DNA from: CAWGJF01 sp963715745
Lineage (GTDB): Bacteria; Bacteroidota; Ignavibacteria; Ignavibacteriales; Ignavibacteriaceae
DNA length: 64,000 nt
Reading direction: 5' to 3'
NCBI GenBank assembly: GCA_963715745.1
Contig: OY970271.1
Span: 1,054,001-1,118,000, forward strand
Below the pieces are notes generated by a model that saw only the letters and a program-made list of their open reading frames with translations, searched no databases and had not been told where the DNA came from. Below, in pieces: positions 33,718 through 42,366 of this stretch. The stretch's first letter is position 1, and each line of letters opens with the position of its first letter. A program made the translations under genes and the position numbers.

Positions 33718-33733
33718 ATCGTATATTTACGAT
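33718..33733. promoter_or_regulatory. ArsR operator overlapping the arsR start codon
   Basis: Perfect inverted repeat ATCGTA-TATT-TACGAT. The right arm's last two bases are the first two of the arsR ATG (33732). ArsR-type regulators bind such 12-2-12-like palindromes near their own promoter, so autorepression is likely. Confidence 0.6.
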
Positions 33734-34073
33734 GAACGATTTAGAATGTTATAAAATGGCAGTTTCGAAAAAAGAAGAATTCACAAAAGAAGATGCATGG
33801 CTCGCAGATGTTGCTAAAGCTCTTTCTCATCCGGCAAGAATCAGGATTTTAAAAATTCTTACCGAGATGAGTGTTTGTATGTGCGGTGATATTGTAGAAC
33901 TACTGCCGCTTTCACAGTCAACCGTTTCTCAACATCTGAAAGAATTGAAAAGAGTGGGATTGATAAAAGGAGAGATCGAAGGACCTAAAGTCTGCTATTG
34001 TGTGAACAATGAAATTCTTCAAAAAGCAAAACAAGAACTTGATCTTTTATTTTCACAAGTATGTAATTGTTAA
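33732..34073 (+). CDS. arsR: ArsR-family metalloregulatory repressor
   Basis: 113 residues from ATG 33732 (MNDLECYKMAVSKKEEFTKE); an earlier TTG at 33711 would run through the operator and is unlikely. Winged helix-turn-helix with AKALSHPARIRILKIL and the recognition helix LPLSQSTVSQHLKELKRVGL. Metal-ligand candidates are Cys in MSVCMCGDIVELL, the classic ArsR ELCVCDL-like position, plus a C-terminal CNC. Represses the arsM-arsC-acr3 genes until arsenite binds. Confidence 0.92.
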   Translation: MNDLECYKMAVSKKEEFTKEDAWLADVAKALSHPARIRILKILTEMSVCMCGDIVELLPLSQSTVSQHLKELKRVGLIKGEIEGPKVCYCVNNEILQKAKQELDLLFSQVCNC

Positions 34074-34082
34074 GAAAAATTT

Positions 34083-34154
34083 ATCATCCTTCGACAGGCT
34101 CAGGATGACTTTCAAAATTTATAAACTGTCACTCTGAGCTTGTCGAAGAGTGAC
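34083..34154. repeat. Paired REP-like palindromes
   Basis: Two 27-base units, 34083-34109 and 34128-34154, inverted to each other (21 of 27 bases). Each unit is itself a hairpin: CATCCT/AGGATG in the first, CACTCT/AGAGTG in the second, with related TTCGACAGGCTC-type loops. The stems differ by compensating changes, as expected if structure is conserved. It lies between arsR and arsM. Confidence 0.6.
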
Positions 34155-34173
34155 GTAAGCTGAAGAGGTTTTT

Positions 34174-34974
34174 ATGCAAACAGCAGAAGAAATAAAAAAA
34201 TCAGTAAAAGAAAAATATGGAGAGATAGCAGTTTCAGCTTCACGTAAATGCTGCTGCGGATCATCCGAAAACAAAATTGTTGGCTATACAATTATGAAAG
34301 ATGATTATAATCATCTTGAAGGATATGTGCCTGAAGCTGATCTCGGGTTAGGCTGCGGATTGCCAACCGAAATTGCCGGAATAAATAGGGGTGATACTGT
34401 AATTGACTTGGGTTCAGGTGCAGGTAATGATGTTTTTGTTGCAAGAGCGATTGTTGGTGATGAGGGAAAAGTTTTAGGTCTGGATTTCACAAATGAAATG
34501 ATTGCAAAAGCAAACATCAACAGGGATAAACTCGGGTTTAAAAACGTTGAGTTCAAACTCGGTGAAATTGAAGAAATGCCGTTTGAAAATAATCTTGCCG
34601 ATGTAGTTGTTAGCAATTGCGTTCTGAATCTCGTGCCTGATAAACAAAAAGCATTCTCGGAGATTTATCGTGTATTAAAATCAGACGCACATTTTTGTGT
34701 CTCTGATATTGTAATTAAAGGTGAACTTAATCCTGAACTCAGAGAATCAGCAACAATGTATGCTGGTTGTGTTGCGGGTGCTTTGCAGCAGGAAGAATAT
34801 CTAAGGACAATCAAAGATGCAGGGTTCGTAGATGTTGAAATTAAGAAAACAAAAGTGATTGAGCTTCCTGATGAAATTCTTAAAAAATATTTGACCGAAG
34901 AAGGAATACAATCATATAAAAATAAGCTGGAAGGTATTTTTAGTATAACAGTGACAGGTGTAAAACCATCGTAA
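34174..34974 (+). CDS. arsM: Arsenite S-adenosylmethionine methyltransferase
   Basis: 266 residues. SAM-binding motif VIDLGSGAGNDVFVARAIVG, followed by VLGLDFTNEMIAKAN and VVSNCVLNLVPDK. Cysteines typical of ArsM are an N-terminal KCCCGSS (26-28), the Cys in SNCVLNL and the Cys in MYAGCVAGALQQ. Methylates As(III) to methylated arsenicals, and in arsenosugar producers supplies the methylated precursor. In the window it is linked to arsR/arsC/acr3 and, 7 kb away, to arsS. Confidence 0.95.
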   Translation: MQTAEEIKKSVKEKYGEIAVSASRKCCCGSSENKIVGYTIMKDDYNHLEGYVPEADLGLGCGLPTEIAGINRGDTVIDLGSGAGNDVFVARAIVGDEGKVLGLDFTNEMIAKANINRDKLGFKNVEFKLGEIEEMPFENNLADVVVSNCVLNLVPDKQKAFSEIYRVLKSDAHFCVSDIVIKGELNPELRESATMYAGCVAGALQQEEYLRTIKDAGFVDVEIKKTKVIELPDEILKKYLTEEGIQSYKNKLEGIFSITVTGVKPS

Positions 34975-34984
34975 ATAACAATAA

Positions 34985-35100
34985 CCAAAATTCAAAATCC
35001 AAATAAGTACCAATACTCAATTTCCTAATTCTCAAATTTTGGATTTGATAATTGAATTTTATTTGTGTTTTGCTTTTTGATATTTGAATTTTCAAAATTT
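34985..35100. repeat. Low-complexity AT-rich inverted sequence
   Basis: Repeated words CAAAATTCAAAATCCAAAT and AAATTTTGGATTTGATAATT, with TTGATATTTGAATTTTC further on, can pair as a long AT-rich hairpin. Such sequences are common dispersed intergenic elements. No gene here. Confidence 0.4.
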
Positions 35101-35111
35101 CTAAAATAAAA

Positions 35112-35537
35112 ATGAAACGAATACTAATTCTATGTACCGGCAATTCCTGCCGCAGCCAGATGGCAGAAGGATTTTTAAAATCACTGAATAAAAATCTTGA
35201 AGTATTCTCTGCCGGAACAAAACCTGCTGAGAAGGTAAATCACTTTGCAGTAAAAGCAATGAAGGAAATCGGGATAGACATTAGTGATGGTATTCCGGAA
35301 AATGTTGAAAAATACATTAACCAATCTTTTGATTATGTAATCACTGTCTGTAATAATGCAAAAGAAACCTGCCCGGTTTTTATAGGTGATGTTAAGCATC
35401 AATTGCATATTGGTTTTGATGATCCGGCAGATGCGGTTGGAAGTGAAGATGAAGTTATGTCTGTTTACAGGAGAGTGAGAGATGAAATCCGGGAAGAGTT
35501 TTTGAAATTGTATAATGAAAATATTGCAATAAATTAA
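35112..35537 (+). CDS. arsC: Arsenate reductase, thioredoxin-coupled LMW-phosphatase type
   Basis: 141 residues. The phosphatase loop CTGNSCRS carries nucleophilic Cys8, and the resolving pair is Cys80/Cys87 in VCNNAKETCP. This three-Cys set is that of Staphylococcus aureus-type ArsC, which uses thioredoxin. Converts arsenate to arsenite for efflux by Acr3 or methylation by ArsM. Confidence 0.95.
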   Translation: MKRILILCTGNSCRSQMAEGFLKSLNKNLEVFSAGTKPAEKVNHFAVKAMKEIGIDISDGIPENVEKYINQSFDYVITVCNNAKETCPVFIGDVKHQLHIGFDDPADAVGSEDEVMSVYRRVRDEIREEFLKLYNENIAIN

Positions 35538-35548
35538 ATTATTAAATC

Positions 35549-35612
35549 GTCATACCGAACTTGTTTCGGGATCTCATTAACTAATCCGATTCTGAAATAA
35601 ATTCAGAATGAC
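35549..35612. repeat. REP-like inverted pair between arsC and acr3
   Basis: 25-base arms 35549-35573 (GTCATACCGAACTTGTTTCG...) and 35588-35612 are inverted copies with 19 of 25 identities. Most mismatches are transitions that leave G-U pairs, so the RNA hairpin stays largely closed. Confidence 0.55.
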
Positions 35613-35621
35613 AATTTACAA

Positions 35622-36671
35622 ATGAAGACAAAATTAAAATTTTTAGACCGCTATCTCACTCTCTGGATATTTCTTGCAATGTTCATCGGGGTTTTTTCCG
35701 GTTACTTGTTTCCCGGCATTGTTGACTTCTGGAATACATTTCAATCCGGCACAACAAACATCCCGATTGCAATCGGATTAATTTTAATGATGTACCCGCC
35801 GCTTGCAAAAGTTAAGTATGAAGAGCTTGGCGATGTGTTCAAGGATTTTAAAATACTTACGCTTTCACTTGTCCAGAACTGGATTATCGGTCCGGTGCTA
35901 ATGTTTTTTCTTGCAATATTTTTTCTGCGTGATTATCCTGAATACATGGCTGGAGTGATTTTAATCGGACTGGCAAGATGTATTGCAATGGTTATTGTCT
36001 GGAACGATCTTGCAAAAGGTGACAGGGAATATGCCGCCGGACTCGTTGCATTCAATTCAATCTTCCAGGTTTTATTCTTTTCTGTCTATGCTTATATATT
36101 TTTAACTGTTATTCCTGATTGGCTCGGTCTACAAACTTTTACTGTAAACATTACAATAGGACAGATTGCCGAAAGTGTTTTTGTTTATCTCGGCATTCCG
36201 TTTTTTGCAGGAATGATTACAAGATTTGTGTTGATGAAGCTTAAAGGCAAAGAATGGTACGAAAGAAAATTTATTCCGAAGATAAGTCCTGTTACTTTAA
36301 TTGCGCTTTTGTTTACGATTGTTGTAATGTTCTCTCTTAAAGGAGAGTACATTGTTAAAATCCCTCTTGATGTAATCCGGGTTGCAATTCCTTTGATGAT
36401 CTATTTTGTGTTGATGTTCTTTCTTTCATTTTTCCTTTCCAAAAAAGCTGGTGCTGATTATCCAAAATCAGCAACACTTTCTTTTACTGCTGCCAGCAAC
36501 AATTTTGAGCTTGCCATTGCAGTAGCAATCGCAGTATTCGGGATAAACTCAGGTGAAGCCTTTGCCGCTGTAATTGGTCCGCTCGTAGAGGTTCCCGTTT
36601 TGATTAGTCTTGTTAATGTTGCGTTCTGGTTTCGGAGGAGATATTTTGTGGAGGAAAATGTAATTGCATAA
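35622..36671 (+). CDS. acr3: ACR3-family arsenite efflux permease
   Basis: 349 residues, about ten membrane helices. ACR3 signatures include GLARCIAMVIVWNDLAKGDR with the conserved functional Cys, and the C-terminal FTAASNNFELAIAVAIAVFG plus VIGPLVEVPVLISLVNVAFW. Exports As(III) with the proton gradient. Last gene of the arsR-arsM-arsC-acr3 run. Confidence 0.95.
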   Translation: MKTKLKFLDRYLTLWIFLAMFIGVFSGYLFPGIVDFWNTFQSGTTNIPIAIGLILMMYPPLAKVKYEELGDVFKDFKILTLSLVQNWIIGPVLMFFLAIFFLRDYPEYMAGVILIGLARCIAMVIVWNDLAKGDREYAAGLVAFNSIFQVLFFSVYAYIFLTVIPDWLGLQTFTVNITIGQIAESVFVYLGIPFFAGMITRFVLMKLKGKEWYERKFIPKISPVTLIALLFTIVVMFSLKGEYIVKIPLDVIRVAIPLMIYFVLMFFLSFFLSKKAGADYPKSATLSFTAASNNFELAIAVAIAVFGINSGEAFAAVIGPLVEVPVLISLVNVAFWFRRRYFVEENVIA

Positions 36672-36705
36672 CCTGTTTAGAATTGTGCTTATTTAATTAA
36701 TGTTT

Positions 36706-37146
36706 TCACACCTCCCCTATATCCTCATTCCAGAGTTCAGGATTATTTTTTATAAAAGTTTGCATAAGCTCGTAACATTCTTCGTTATTCATATTAATAA
36801 GTTCAACACCGCGGGATTTAAGGTAAGCTTCCGGTCCTGAGAAGGTTTTATTTTCTCCAATCACAACTTTAGGAATACCGTAAAGCAGCACGGCTCCACT
36901 GCACATATCGCAGGGTGAAAGTGTAGAGTAGAGAGTCGCACGTTTGTAATCTGCAGCTTTAATTCGTCCGGCATTTTCAAGACAATCCATTTCAGCGTGA
37001 AGTACCGCACTTCCTTTCTGCACTCTTTTGTTGTGTCCTCTTGCAACTATTTTATCATCAATAACAAGCACAGATCCAATAGGAATTCCGCCTTGGTTCA
37101 TTCCTTTTTTTGCTTCATCAATTGCAGCTTCTAAAAATTTATCCAT
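36706..37146 (-). CDS. Cytosine deaminase, yeast FCY1-like
   Basis: 146 residues of the CDA fold. Zn ligands are His50 and Cys79/Cys82 with catalytic Glu52 (LHAEMDCLENAGR; LSPCDMCSGAVLLYGIP). The wording GGIPIGSVLVIDD, RGHNKRVQKGSAVLHAE, KVVIGENKTF and the C-terminal WNEDIGE closely follow yeast cytosine deaminase Fcy1 and differ from the TIM-barrel CodA usual in bacteria. Probably deaminates cytosine to uracil for pyrimidine salvage. No permease or uracil phosphoribosyltransferase is beside it. Confidence 0.85.
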   Translation of the reverse strand: MDKFLEAAIDEAKKGMNQGGIPIGSVLVIDDKIVARGHNKRVQKGSAVLHAEMDCLENAGRIKAADYKRATLYSTLSPCDMCSGAVLLYGIPKVVIGENKTFSGPEAYLKSRGVELINMNNEECYELMQTFIKNNPELWNEDIGEV

Positions 37147-37281
37147 GGTTTATCCTCAAATAAATTTTTTAAACTTAAAGATGTTTATCTGATTCTTCAA
37201 ATTGATAGCTTTTAAATCCATAGTTAAACAAAAATGGGAAACTGTAGAAACAGTTACAATGAGAATTTCATTGTTTTATGT

Positions 37282-37344
37282 AACCTACAGCTTAAGCCGT
37301 GGGTTAATTAGAAAAACCAGAATAGCTTAACCGTTTCAACGGTT
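37282..37344. repeat. Two intergenic hairpin sequences
   Basis: AACCTACAGCTTAAGCCGTG (start of a 24-base near-palindrome, 37282-37305) and AACCGTTTCAACGGTT (37329-37344). Both lie downstream of the minus-strand gene ending at 37371. No T run follows, so they look more like dispersed palindromes than a simple terminator. Confidence 0.45.
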
Positions 37345-37370
37345 TAAAACTATTTAGAATAACTGGGCAA

Positions 37371-37673
37371 TTAATAATATTCAACCTTACATCCGCATCC
37401 ATCCCACATTTTGTCGTAAATTTTCATCCTGCTATTAATAAAATCTTCACCTTCTGACTTTGAATTCACTATTCTGATTATTATCTCGTCTTTGTTGCTC
37501 TTTTCCTGGATGAAAAAATCATCTCCAAATTTCAGAAGCCGGATATTATCTGAAATAAGAGTATCCTTCTCGATAATTATTCTGGAATCAGAAAGAAGGT
37601 TATTAAGATCTTCTACACTAAGTACTGAATAATCTTTTTTCCTTGCTTCAGCAATTATTTCTGTAGATTTCAT
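37371..37673 (-). CDS. Hypothetical protein with C-terminal MWDGCGC motif
   Basis: 100 residues, soluble, no signal peptide. It ends in KMWDGCGCKVEYY, whose paired cysteines could bind metal or form a disulfide. Mixed alpha/beta character (RIIIEKDTLISDN, DEIIIRIVNSKSE). Family not recognised. Isolated between divergently and convergently oriented genes. Confidence 0.6.
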   Translation of the reverse strand: MKSTEIIAEARKKDYSVLSVEDLNNLLSDSRIIIEKDTLISDNIRLLKFGDDFFIQEKSNKDEIIIRIVNSKSEGEDFINSRMKIYDKMWDGCGCKVEYY

Positions 37674-37817
37674 TTAAATACCTAAAATATATTCTAACAA
37701 TATGATGTAAAAATTCTGTTTCAGTTTCCGGTGGAATCAGAATTTTTAGTTGCAATTTGTTTCAAATAAAATATTCAAATATCTTTTCCTTGAAACTAAA
37801 TTATTCTTCTTTACTTG

Positions 37818-38759
37818 ATGGACAAAAAGAAACTAACACTAGAAATTGTTAATGAAGCTTTAATTGAAATAAAGGATGGTCAGTCAATACTTGAAGCTTC
37901 ATTATCAGCTGACATTCCGCATTATCACACTTGCGGCGGCAGGGCTGAATGTTCCACCTGCAGGATTCTCGTGCTTGAGGGGATGGAAAATCTATCTCCT
38001 ATTAATGAAAAGGAACGCAATCTTCGTTTAAAGAAAAACTTTGCGGAAGATGTTCGGCTTGCATGCCAGACAAAAGTTCTGAAAAATAATGTAAAAGTAA
38101 GAAGAATAATACGCGATGATGAGGATTTACGTTTATATGTAACCGGTGAAACTGCGGTTGCACAGCAAAGTCTTGGAGAAGAAAAAGAGCTTGTTTTGTT
38201 CTTCCTTGATATTAGAAATTTCACACCTTTCGTTGAATCAAATTTACCTTTTGATGTAATTCATATAATGCGTAGACTGACGGTATTGTTTAGTTCTGTG
38301 ATTAATTCATTTGAAGGAAAAATTGTTGAATCACCCGGAGATGGGATTTACGCTGTCTTCGGTTTAAAAGAAGATTTATCTCCAGCAGCATCTAATGCAT
38401 ACAAAGCCGCTGTAAAAATTTTAGAAGATTTAGATTTATTAAACAGGAATTACATTTCGAAATTCTTTGATCACAATGTTGAAGTAGGAATCGGAATACA
38501 TGCAGGCAAAGTTTTGGTCGGAGATAAGGGATACGGCGACCTTGGAAGTATGATGGTTATGGGATTTCCAGTTGTAATTGCCTCAAGACTTGAAGAGGCG
38601 ACAAAAGACCTAAATAATAATTTTATAGCTTCTGAATATTTTTACTCTTTGCTAAAGTTGGAAAACGAAGTCATTCCCAGTAAAAAAGCAAAACTAAAAG
38701 GGGTAAGTTCACCCGTTTCAATCAGACTGATGGGAGAGAAATTTTCTTATAAAAAGTAA
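37818..38759 (+). CDS. [2Fe-2S] ferredoxin-class III nucleotidyl cyclase fusion
   Basis: 313 residues from ATG 37818. Residues 1-100 are a plant-type ferredoxin with four ligands Cys39, Cys45, Cys48 (CGGRAECSTC) and Cys83. Residues about 120-300 are a class III cyclase: metal Asp131 in FFLDIRNFTPF and Asp175 in VESPGDGIYAVF. The purine-selecting position four before Asp175 is Glu171, as in guanylate cyclases, not the Lys of adenylate cyclases. The transition-state Asn of GDTVNxASR is replaced (GFPVVIASR), though the Arg stays. Activity is therefore uncertain; redox control of cyclic-nucleotide synthesis is the obvious hypothesis. Confidence 0.85.
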   Translation: MDKKKLTLEIVNEALIEIKDGQSILEASLSADIPHYHTCGGRAECSTCRILVLEGMENLSPINEKERNLRLKKNFAEDVRLACQTKVLKNNVKVRRIIRDDEDLRLYVTGETAVAQQSLGEEKELVLFFLDIRNFTPFVESNLPFDVIHIMRRLTVLFSSVINSFEGKIVESPGDGIYAVFGLKEDLSPAASNAYKAAVKILEDLDLLNRNYISKFFDHNVEVGIGIHAGKVLVGDKGYGDLGSMMVMGFPVVIASRLEEATKDLNNNFIASEYFYSLLKLENEVIPSKKAKLKGVSSPVSIRLMGEKFSYKK

Positions 38760-38972
38760 AGTTCATTAATTTATCTTTTGTTAATTTATTCCTCACCTAA
38801 ATTATTAAGGCAGGCTTTCTCTTTTTTTGTAATCTAAATCACAGATGAAGTGTAAATTATTGATTTCTTAATATTTGCTGATTCTTATAATACTTTTTTT
38901 GAATTATATTGTGCCTCAATATTATGATACAACCTGTGACTTTTTCAACTTGTTTATTTAGACAGATTAAAA

Positions 38973-40199
38973 ATGAATACAAAAGATTTAGTCTTAAACA
39001 TTATACCAAGATACAGAACGGAACTGGAAGAACTCCAGTGGAATTTACCTTTATCAAAATGGAGTGACAAAAAAATAAAATTCATTCCTATAAGGAAAGG
39101 AATATCAAAACATACTGTCCGATTCATAAAAACTAAAAATTTTTCCTTTGCTATAAAACAAACCAATCCAATTTCCGCATACTTTGAAACAGAGACTTAC
39201 GAAAAATTACTTAAAGCCGGAGTTCATACTTTAATCCCGGCAGGATATGTGATCTATAAAAAAAATCTTTTTGAAAAAAATAATTTTGATAAAGATGACT
39301 CATTGGCATTTATAATTACAATTGTTGAGGATAAAACAATTCCGCACTCAATCTTATTTAAATGGGATTTTAATGAAAGCAGCAGGCAAATAATTTACGA
39401 GGCAATTGCTGAACTTCTGGCAAACCTTCACTCTAATAACATTTACTGGGGGGATGCATCTCTTGCAAATGTTTTAATTAAATTTATCAAAATAAAAAAT
39501 GAGAAAGACAAGATTAAAACTGTATTGAAAGCATTCCTTTCTGATGCGGAAACTATAGAAGTTCTGGATAATATCAGCGATGAAAAAAGAGAAAAAGATT
39601 TGAAGCATCTTTGCAGTTCGATGACAAAGTTGAATAAAAAATTTATTTCAGAAGGAATTATCCGTGAACAAATTAACCTTAATGATGACATTAATTATGT
39701 TAGAGAAAGATATGAGTCGCTTATTTCTTTATTGAAAAAAATAAAAGAGTTTGAATTAAAAACCGGGATGGTGATAGAAAAATATTTTTATACTATTTCA
39801 GATCAGTATTCACTCGATTCAATTTTAAAGCAGATTGAAGAACATAAATGGTATTTAAGTGAGAATTCCTCTAAAGAAATTTCTCTTAAAGAATCGGCAG
39901 AAGACTGGATAAAAAATGTTTATCAGCCGATAATAGATGAATTTGATAAGCATAAAGTTTTTGATTATTTCCCGGACACAAATTCTGCAAAACTTTATAC
40001 TGATATTATGGCTCATAAATATTACCTTAGCCTGGAAGAAGGTAAAGACGTTGGGGTGTTTAATGCAATAAAAAGCTATGCTGAAAAATATTCTAGCAAA
40101 GAGGGAAGTGTATTCCAGAAATTAATTGAGAAGCTTCTCGGTAATATTTTAAAAGTCGTTCCCCAAAATTACACTTTGTTAACACAGGCATCAGAATAA
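38973..40199 (+). CDS. DUF4032 protein, kinase-like fold
   Basis: 408 residues. A protein/lipopolysaccharide kinase-like core: FIPIRKGISKHTVRFIKTKN and SFAIKQTN (ATP-binding Lys), IAELLANLHSNNIYWGDASL with the catalytic-loop Asp and ANVLI, and FLSDAETIEVLDNISDEKRE, a DUF4032 hallmark. The C-terminal helical part is the DUF4032 region. Substrate unknown. Its last codons overlap the convergent radical-SAM gene by nine bases. Confidence 0.85.
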   Translation: MNTKDLVLNIIPRYRTELEELQWNLPLSKWSDKKIKFIPIRKGISKHTVRFIKTKNFSFAIKQTNPISAYFETETYEKLLKAGVHTLIPAGYVIYKKNLFEKNNFDKDDSLAFIITIVEDKTIPHSILFKWDFNESSRQIIYEAIAELLANLHSNNIYWGDASLANVLIKFIKIKNEKDKIKTVLKAFLSDAETIEVLDNISDEKREKDLKHLCSSMTKLNKKFISEGIIREQINLNDDINYVRERYESLISLLKKIKEFELKTGMVIEKYFYTISDQYSLDSILKQIEEHKWYLSENSSKEISLKESAEDWIKNVYQPIIDEFDKHKVFDYFPDTNSAKLYTDIMAHKYYLSLEEGKDVGVFNAIKSYAEKYSSKEGSVFQKLIEKLLGNILKVVPQNYTLLTQASE

Positions 40200-41261
40200 A
40201 TCCATTTGCTTGTTTGCGTATCCGCGAAAGTATTCTGTTGATAAGTTGTAAGGTCGTTTATTCAGTTGGTACTTTCTGCAGCTAATTTCAAAAAGGTTTT
40301 TTATAACCTCGGCCATCTCTCCTTTTCCTGAAAATCTTTCGCCGAATTGGGAATTGTTTAATTTTCCTTCTCTCATATTTCTAATATTATTTAAAATTTT
40401 ATTTGCTCTGTCAGGAAATTCCTTTTTAATCCATTTAATAAAAATTTCTTTAACAGAGAATGGAAGTCTCAGCATAATATAACCAGCGTGAAAAGCACCA
40501 TGCAGGCTTGCGGTTTGAAGAATTTCAGGAATTTCATTGTCGTTTAAGCCTGGAATCACAGGTGCAACGTTCACACCTGTTGGAATATTATTTCCTGATA
40601 ATTCGTTAATTGTATTAAATCTCATTTCAGGCGTAGAAGTTCTTGGTTCCATTTTGTGAACAAGATTTTTATCCAGAGTAGTGATTGATAAAGTAACAGT
40701 TACTAAACTTAAATCAGCAAGCTGTTTAAGAATATCAATATCCCTTTCGATCAAAGAATTTTTTGTAATTATGCTTACAGGATTCCTGAATTTCAAACAT
40801 AATTTTAGCAATTCCCTGGTTAGCTTTAATTTTCTTTCAATAGGTTGGTAGCAATCGGTGTTTCCGGAAAACATTAACAGTTTTGGGACATAACTTTTCT
40901 TCTTGAATTCGTGCTCAAGCAATTTCGGTGCATCTTCTTTCACCATTATTTTAGATTCGAAATCAAGTCCTGAAGAAAATCCGAGGAATTCGTGAGTTGG
41001 TCTTGCATAGCAGTAAACACAGCCATGTTCGCAACCGCGGTAAGGATTTATCGAATAATCAAAACCAACATCTTCACTGTCGTTTTTGGCAATGATAGAT
41101 TTTGAATCGTCTTTGTAAAAAATTGTTTTTACTTTTTTTGGATGGTCAATTTCTACTTCTAAAAAATCCCGATCAAATTCTGAATTATCAATGTGAAGCT
41201 TTTCAAATCGGTTCTTTGGATTTGATTGTGCTCCTCTTCCTTTAATTTTTTGTTTTATCAT
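40191..41261 (-). CDS. SPL-like radical SAM protein (PA0069 family)
   Basis: 356 residues. Radical SAM cluster motif in GCEHGCVYCYARPTHEFLGF (CxxxCxxC). The family's N-terminal RGAQSNPKNRFEKLHID is present, as is LLMFSGNTDCYQPIERKLKL. Related to spore photoproduct lyase, but the family's role outside Firmicutes is not known. Follows arsS on the same strand (31-base gap), so co-transcription is possible. Confidence 0.9.
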   Translation of the reverse strand: MIKQKIKGRGAQSNPKNRFEKLHIDNSEFDRDFLEVEIDHPKKVKTIFYKDDSKSIIAKNDSEDVGFDYSINPYRGCEHGCVYCYARPTHEFLGFSSGLDFESKIMVKEDAPKLLEHEFKKKSYVPKLLMFSGNTDCYQPIERKLKLTRELLKLCLKFRNPVSIITKNSLIERDIDILKQLADLSLVTVTLSITTLDKNLVHKMEPRTSTPEMRFNTINELSGNNIPTGVNVAPVIPGLNDNEIPEILQTASLHGAFHAGYIMLRLPFSVKEIFIKWIKKEFPDRANKILNNIRNMREGKLNNSQFGERFSGKGEMAEVIKNLFEISCRKYQLNKRPYNLSTEYFRGYANKQMDLF

Positions 41262-41292
41262 AACTCATAAATTCTGGTTATTATCGATAGTA

Positions 41293-42342
41293 TTATACTG
41301 TAGCACCGCCGCAGCTTGAACCTGCACCTGCTGTGCAGCCGTAACAATGCTGTCCGGTTACTATTCTTCTTTTTTCAAGAAGAGAATAATCAAAATCTTT
41401 TATATGTTTTGGGGATCCGTGATCTGTATTTAACTCAAGCATCTGGTTGAAATCGCAGTCGTACATTTGCCCATCCCAGCCCACTGAAATAGTAAACTTA
41501 CACATAACATTAGATGCGGCAACCGGATTAAATGAATCAATCAGCTTTTGCATATAGCTTTCAAAATTTCCGGATTGAATCAGGTAATCAAGAAACCTGC
41601 TGATTGGCATATTTGTAATTGTGAATAAATTATTGAAAACAACCTGATGGTTATTCCAGAGTTCCCGCTTGTAATCTTTTTCAAGCTGCTCCTGTGAAGC
41701 AGGAAGAAAAGCACCAACAGGATTATAAACAAGATTAAAAATTAATCCGCTGTTTTCTTTGCCATAACCCAGCGCATTTAGTTTTTTAATTGCAGAAATT
41801 GATTTTTCAAACACCCCTTCGCCGCGCTGCTTGTTCGTAAATGATGACCGATAATATGGAAGTGAAGAAATAATCTCACATTCATTCATTACCATAAATT
41901 CTGCATAATCTTCAAAGCCATTTGATTCAAGAATCGTAAGATTTGAACGAACCATTATATGTCTATTGAGTTTTTTTATTTCTTCAACAAACCATTTAAA
42001 GTCAGGATTTAATTCAGGCGCTCCTCCGGTAAGATCAACAGATTGAATTTCTGTTTTTTCAAGAACATCAAGACATAGCTGCATGGTTTCTCTTGTCATT
42101 ATTTCTTTTCTATCAGGACCCGCATCAACGTGGCAATGTTTGCAAACCTGGTTGCACATTCTCCCTAAATTAACCTGGAAAATCTCAAGTCTGTCAGCTT
42201 GCAAAAACCCTTCACCAACAGTTTCAAATTTTTCATCAAAAGAAATTAAATCTGTGTCAGGATTATTAATTATTTTAAGTTGTTCATTAGCACTGGAGAG
42301 CTGTTCACCAAATGCTTTCATACTTTTATGTCTGGATTGCAT
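41293..42342 (-). CDS. arsS: Arsenosugar biosynthesis radical SAM protein ArsS
   Basis: 349 residues. Radical SAM motif CNQVCKHCHVDAGPDRKE; SVDLTGGAPELNPDF; and the C-terminal DUF3641 Cys-rich tail GQHCYGCTAGAGSSCGGATV. ArsS converts a methylated arsenical plus SAM toward arsenosugar precursors, working downstream of ArsM. It lies about 6 kb from arsM with its usual AhpD-like partner immediately upstream, so the window encodes the core of an arsenosugar pathway. Confidence 0.92.
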   Translation of the reverse strand: MQSRHKSMKAFGEQLSSANEQLKIINNPDTDLISFDEKFETVGEGFLQADRLEIFQVNLGRMCNQVCKHCHVDAGPDRKEIMTRETMQLCLDVLEKTEIQSVDLTGGAPELNPDFKWFVEEIKKLNRHIMVRSNLTILESNGFEDYAEFMVMNECEIISSLPYYRSSFTNKQRGEGVFEKSISAIKKLNALGYGKENSGLIFNLVYNPVGAFLPASQEQLEKDYKRELWNNHQVVFNNLFTITNMPISRFLDYLIQSGNFESYMQKLIDSFNPVAASNVMCKFTISVGWDGQMYDCDFNQMLELNTDHGSPKHIKDFDYSLLEKRRIVTGQHCYGCTAGAGSSCGGATV

Positions 42343-42366
42343 AAAGATCTTTAATTTTGTGAAATG

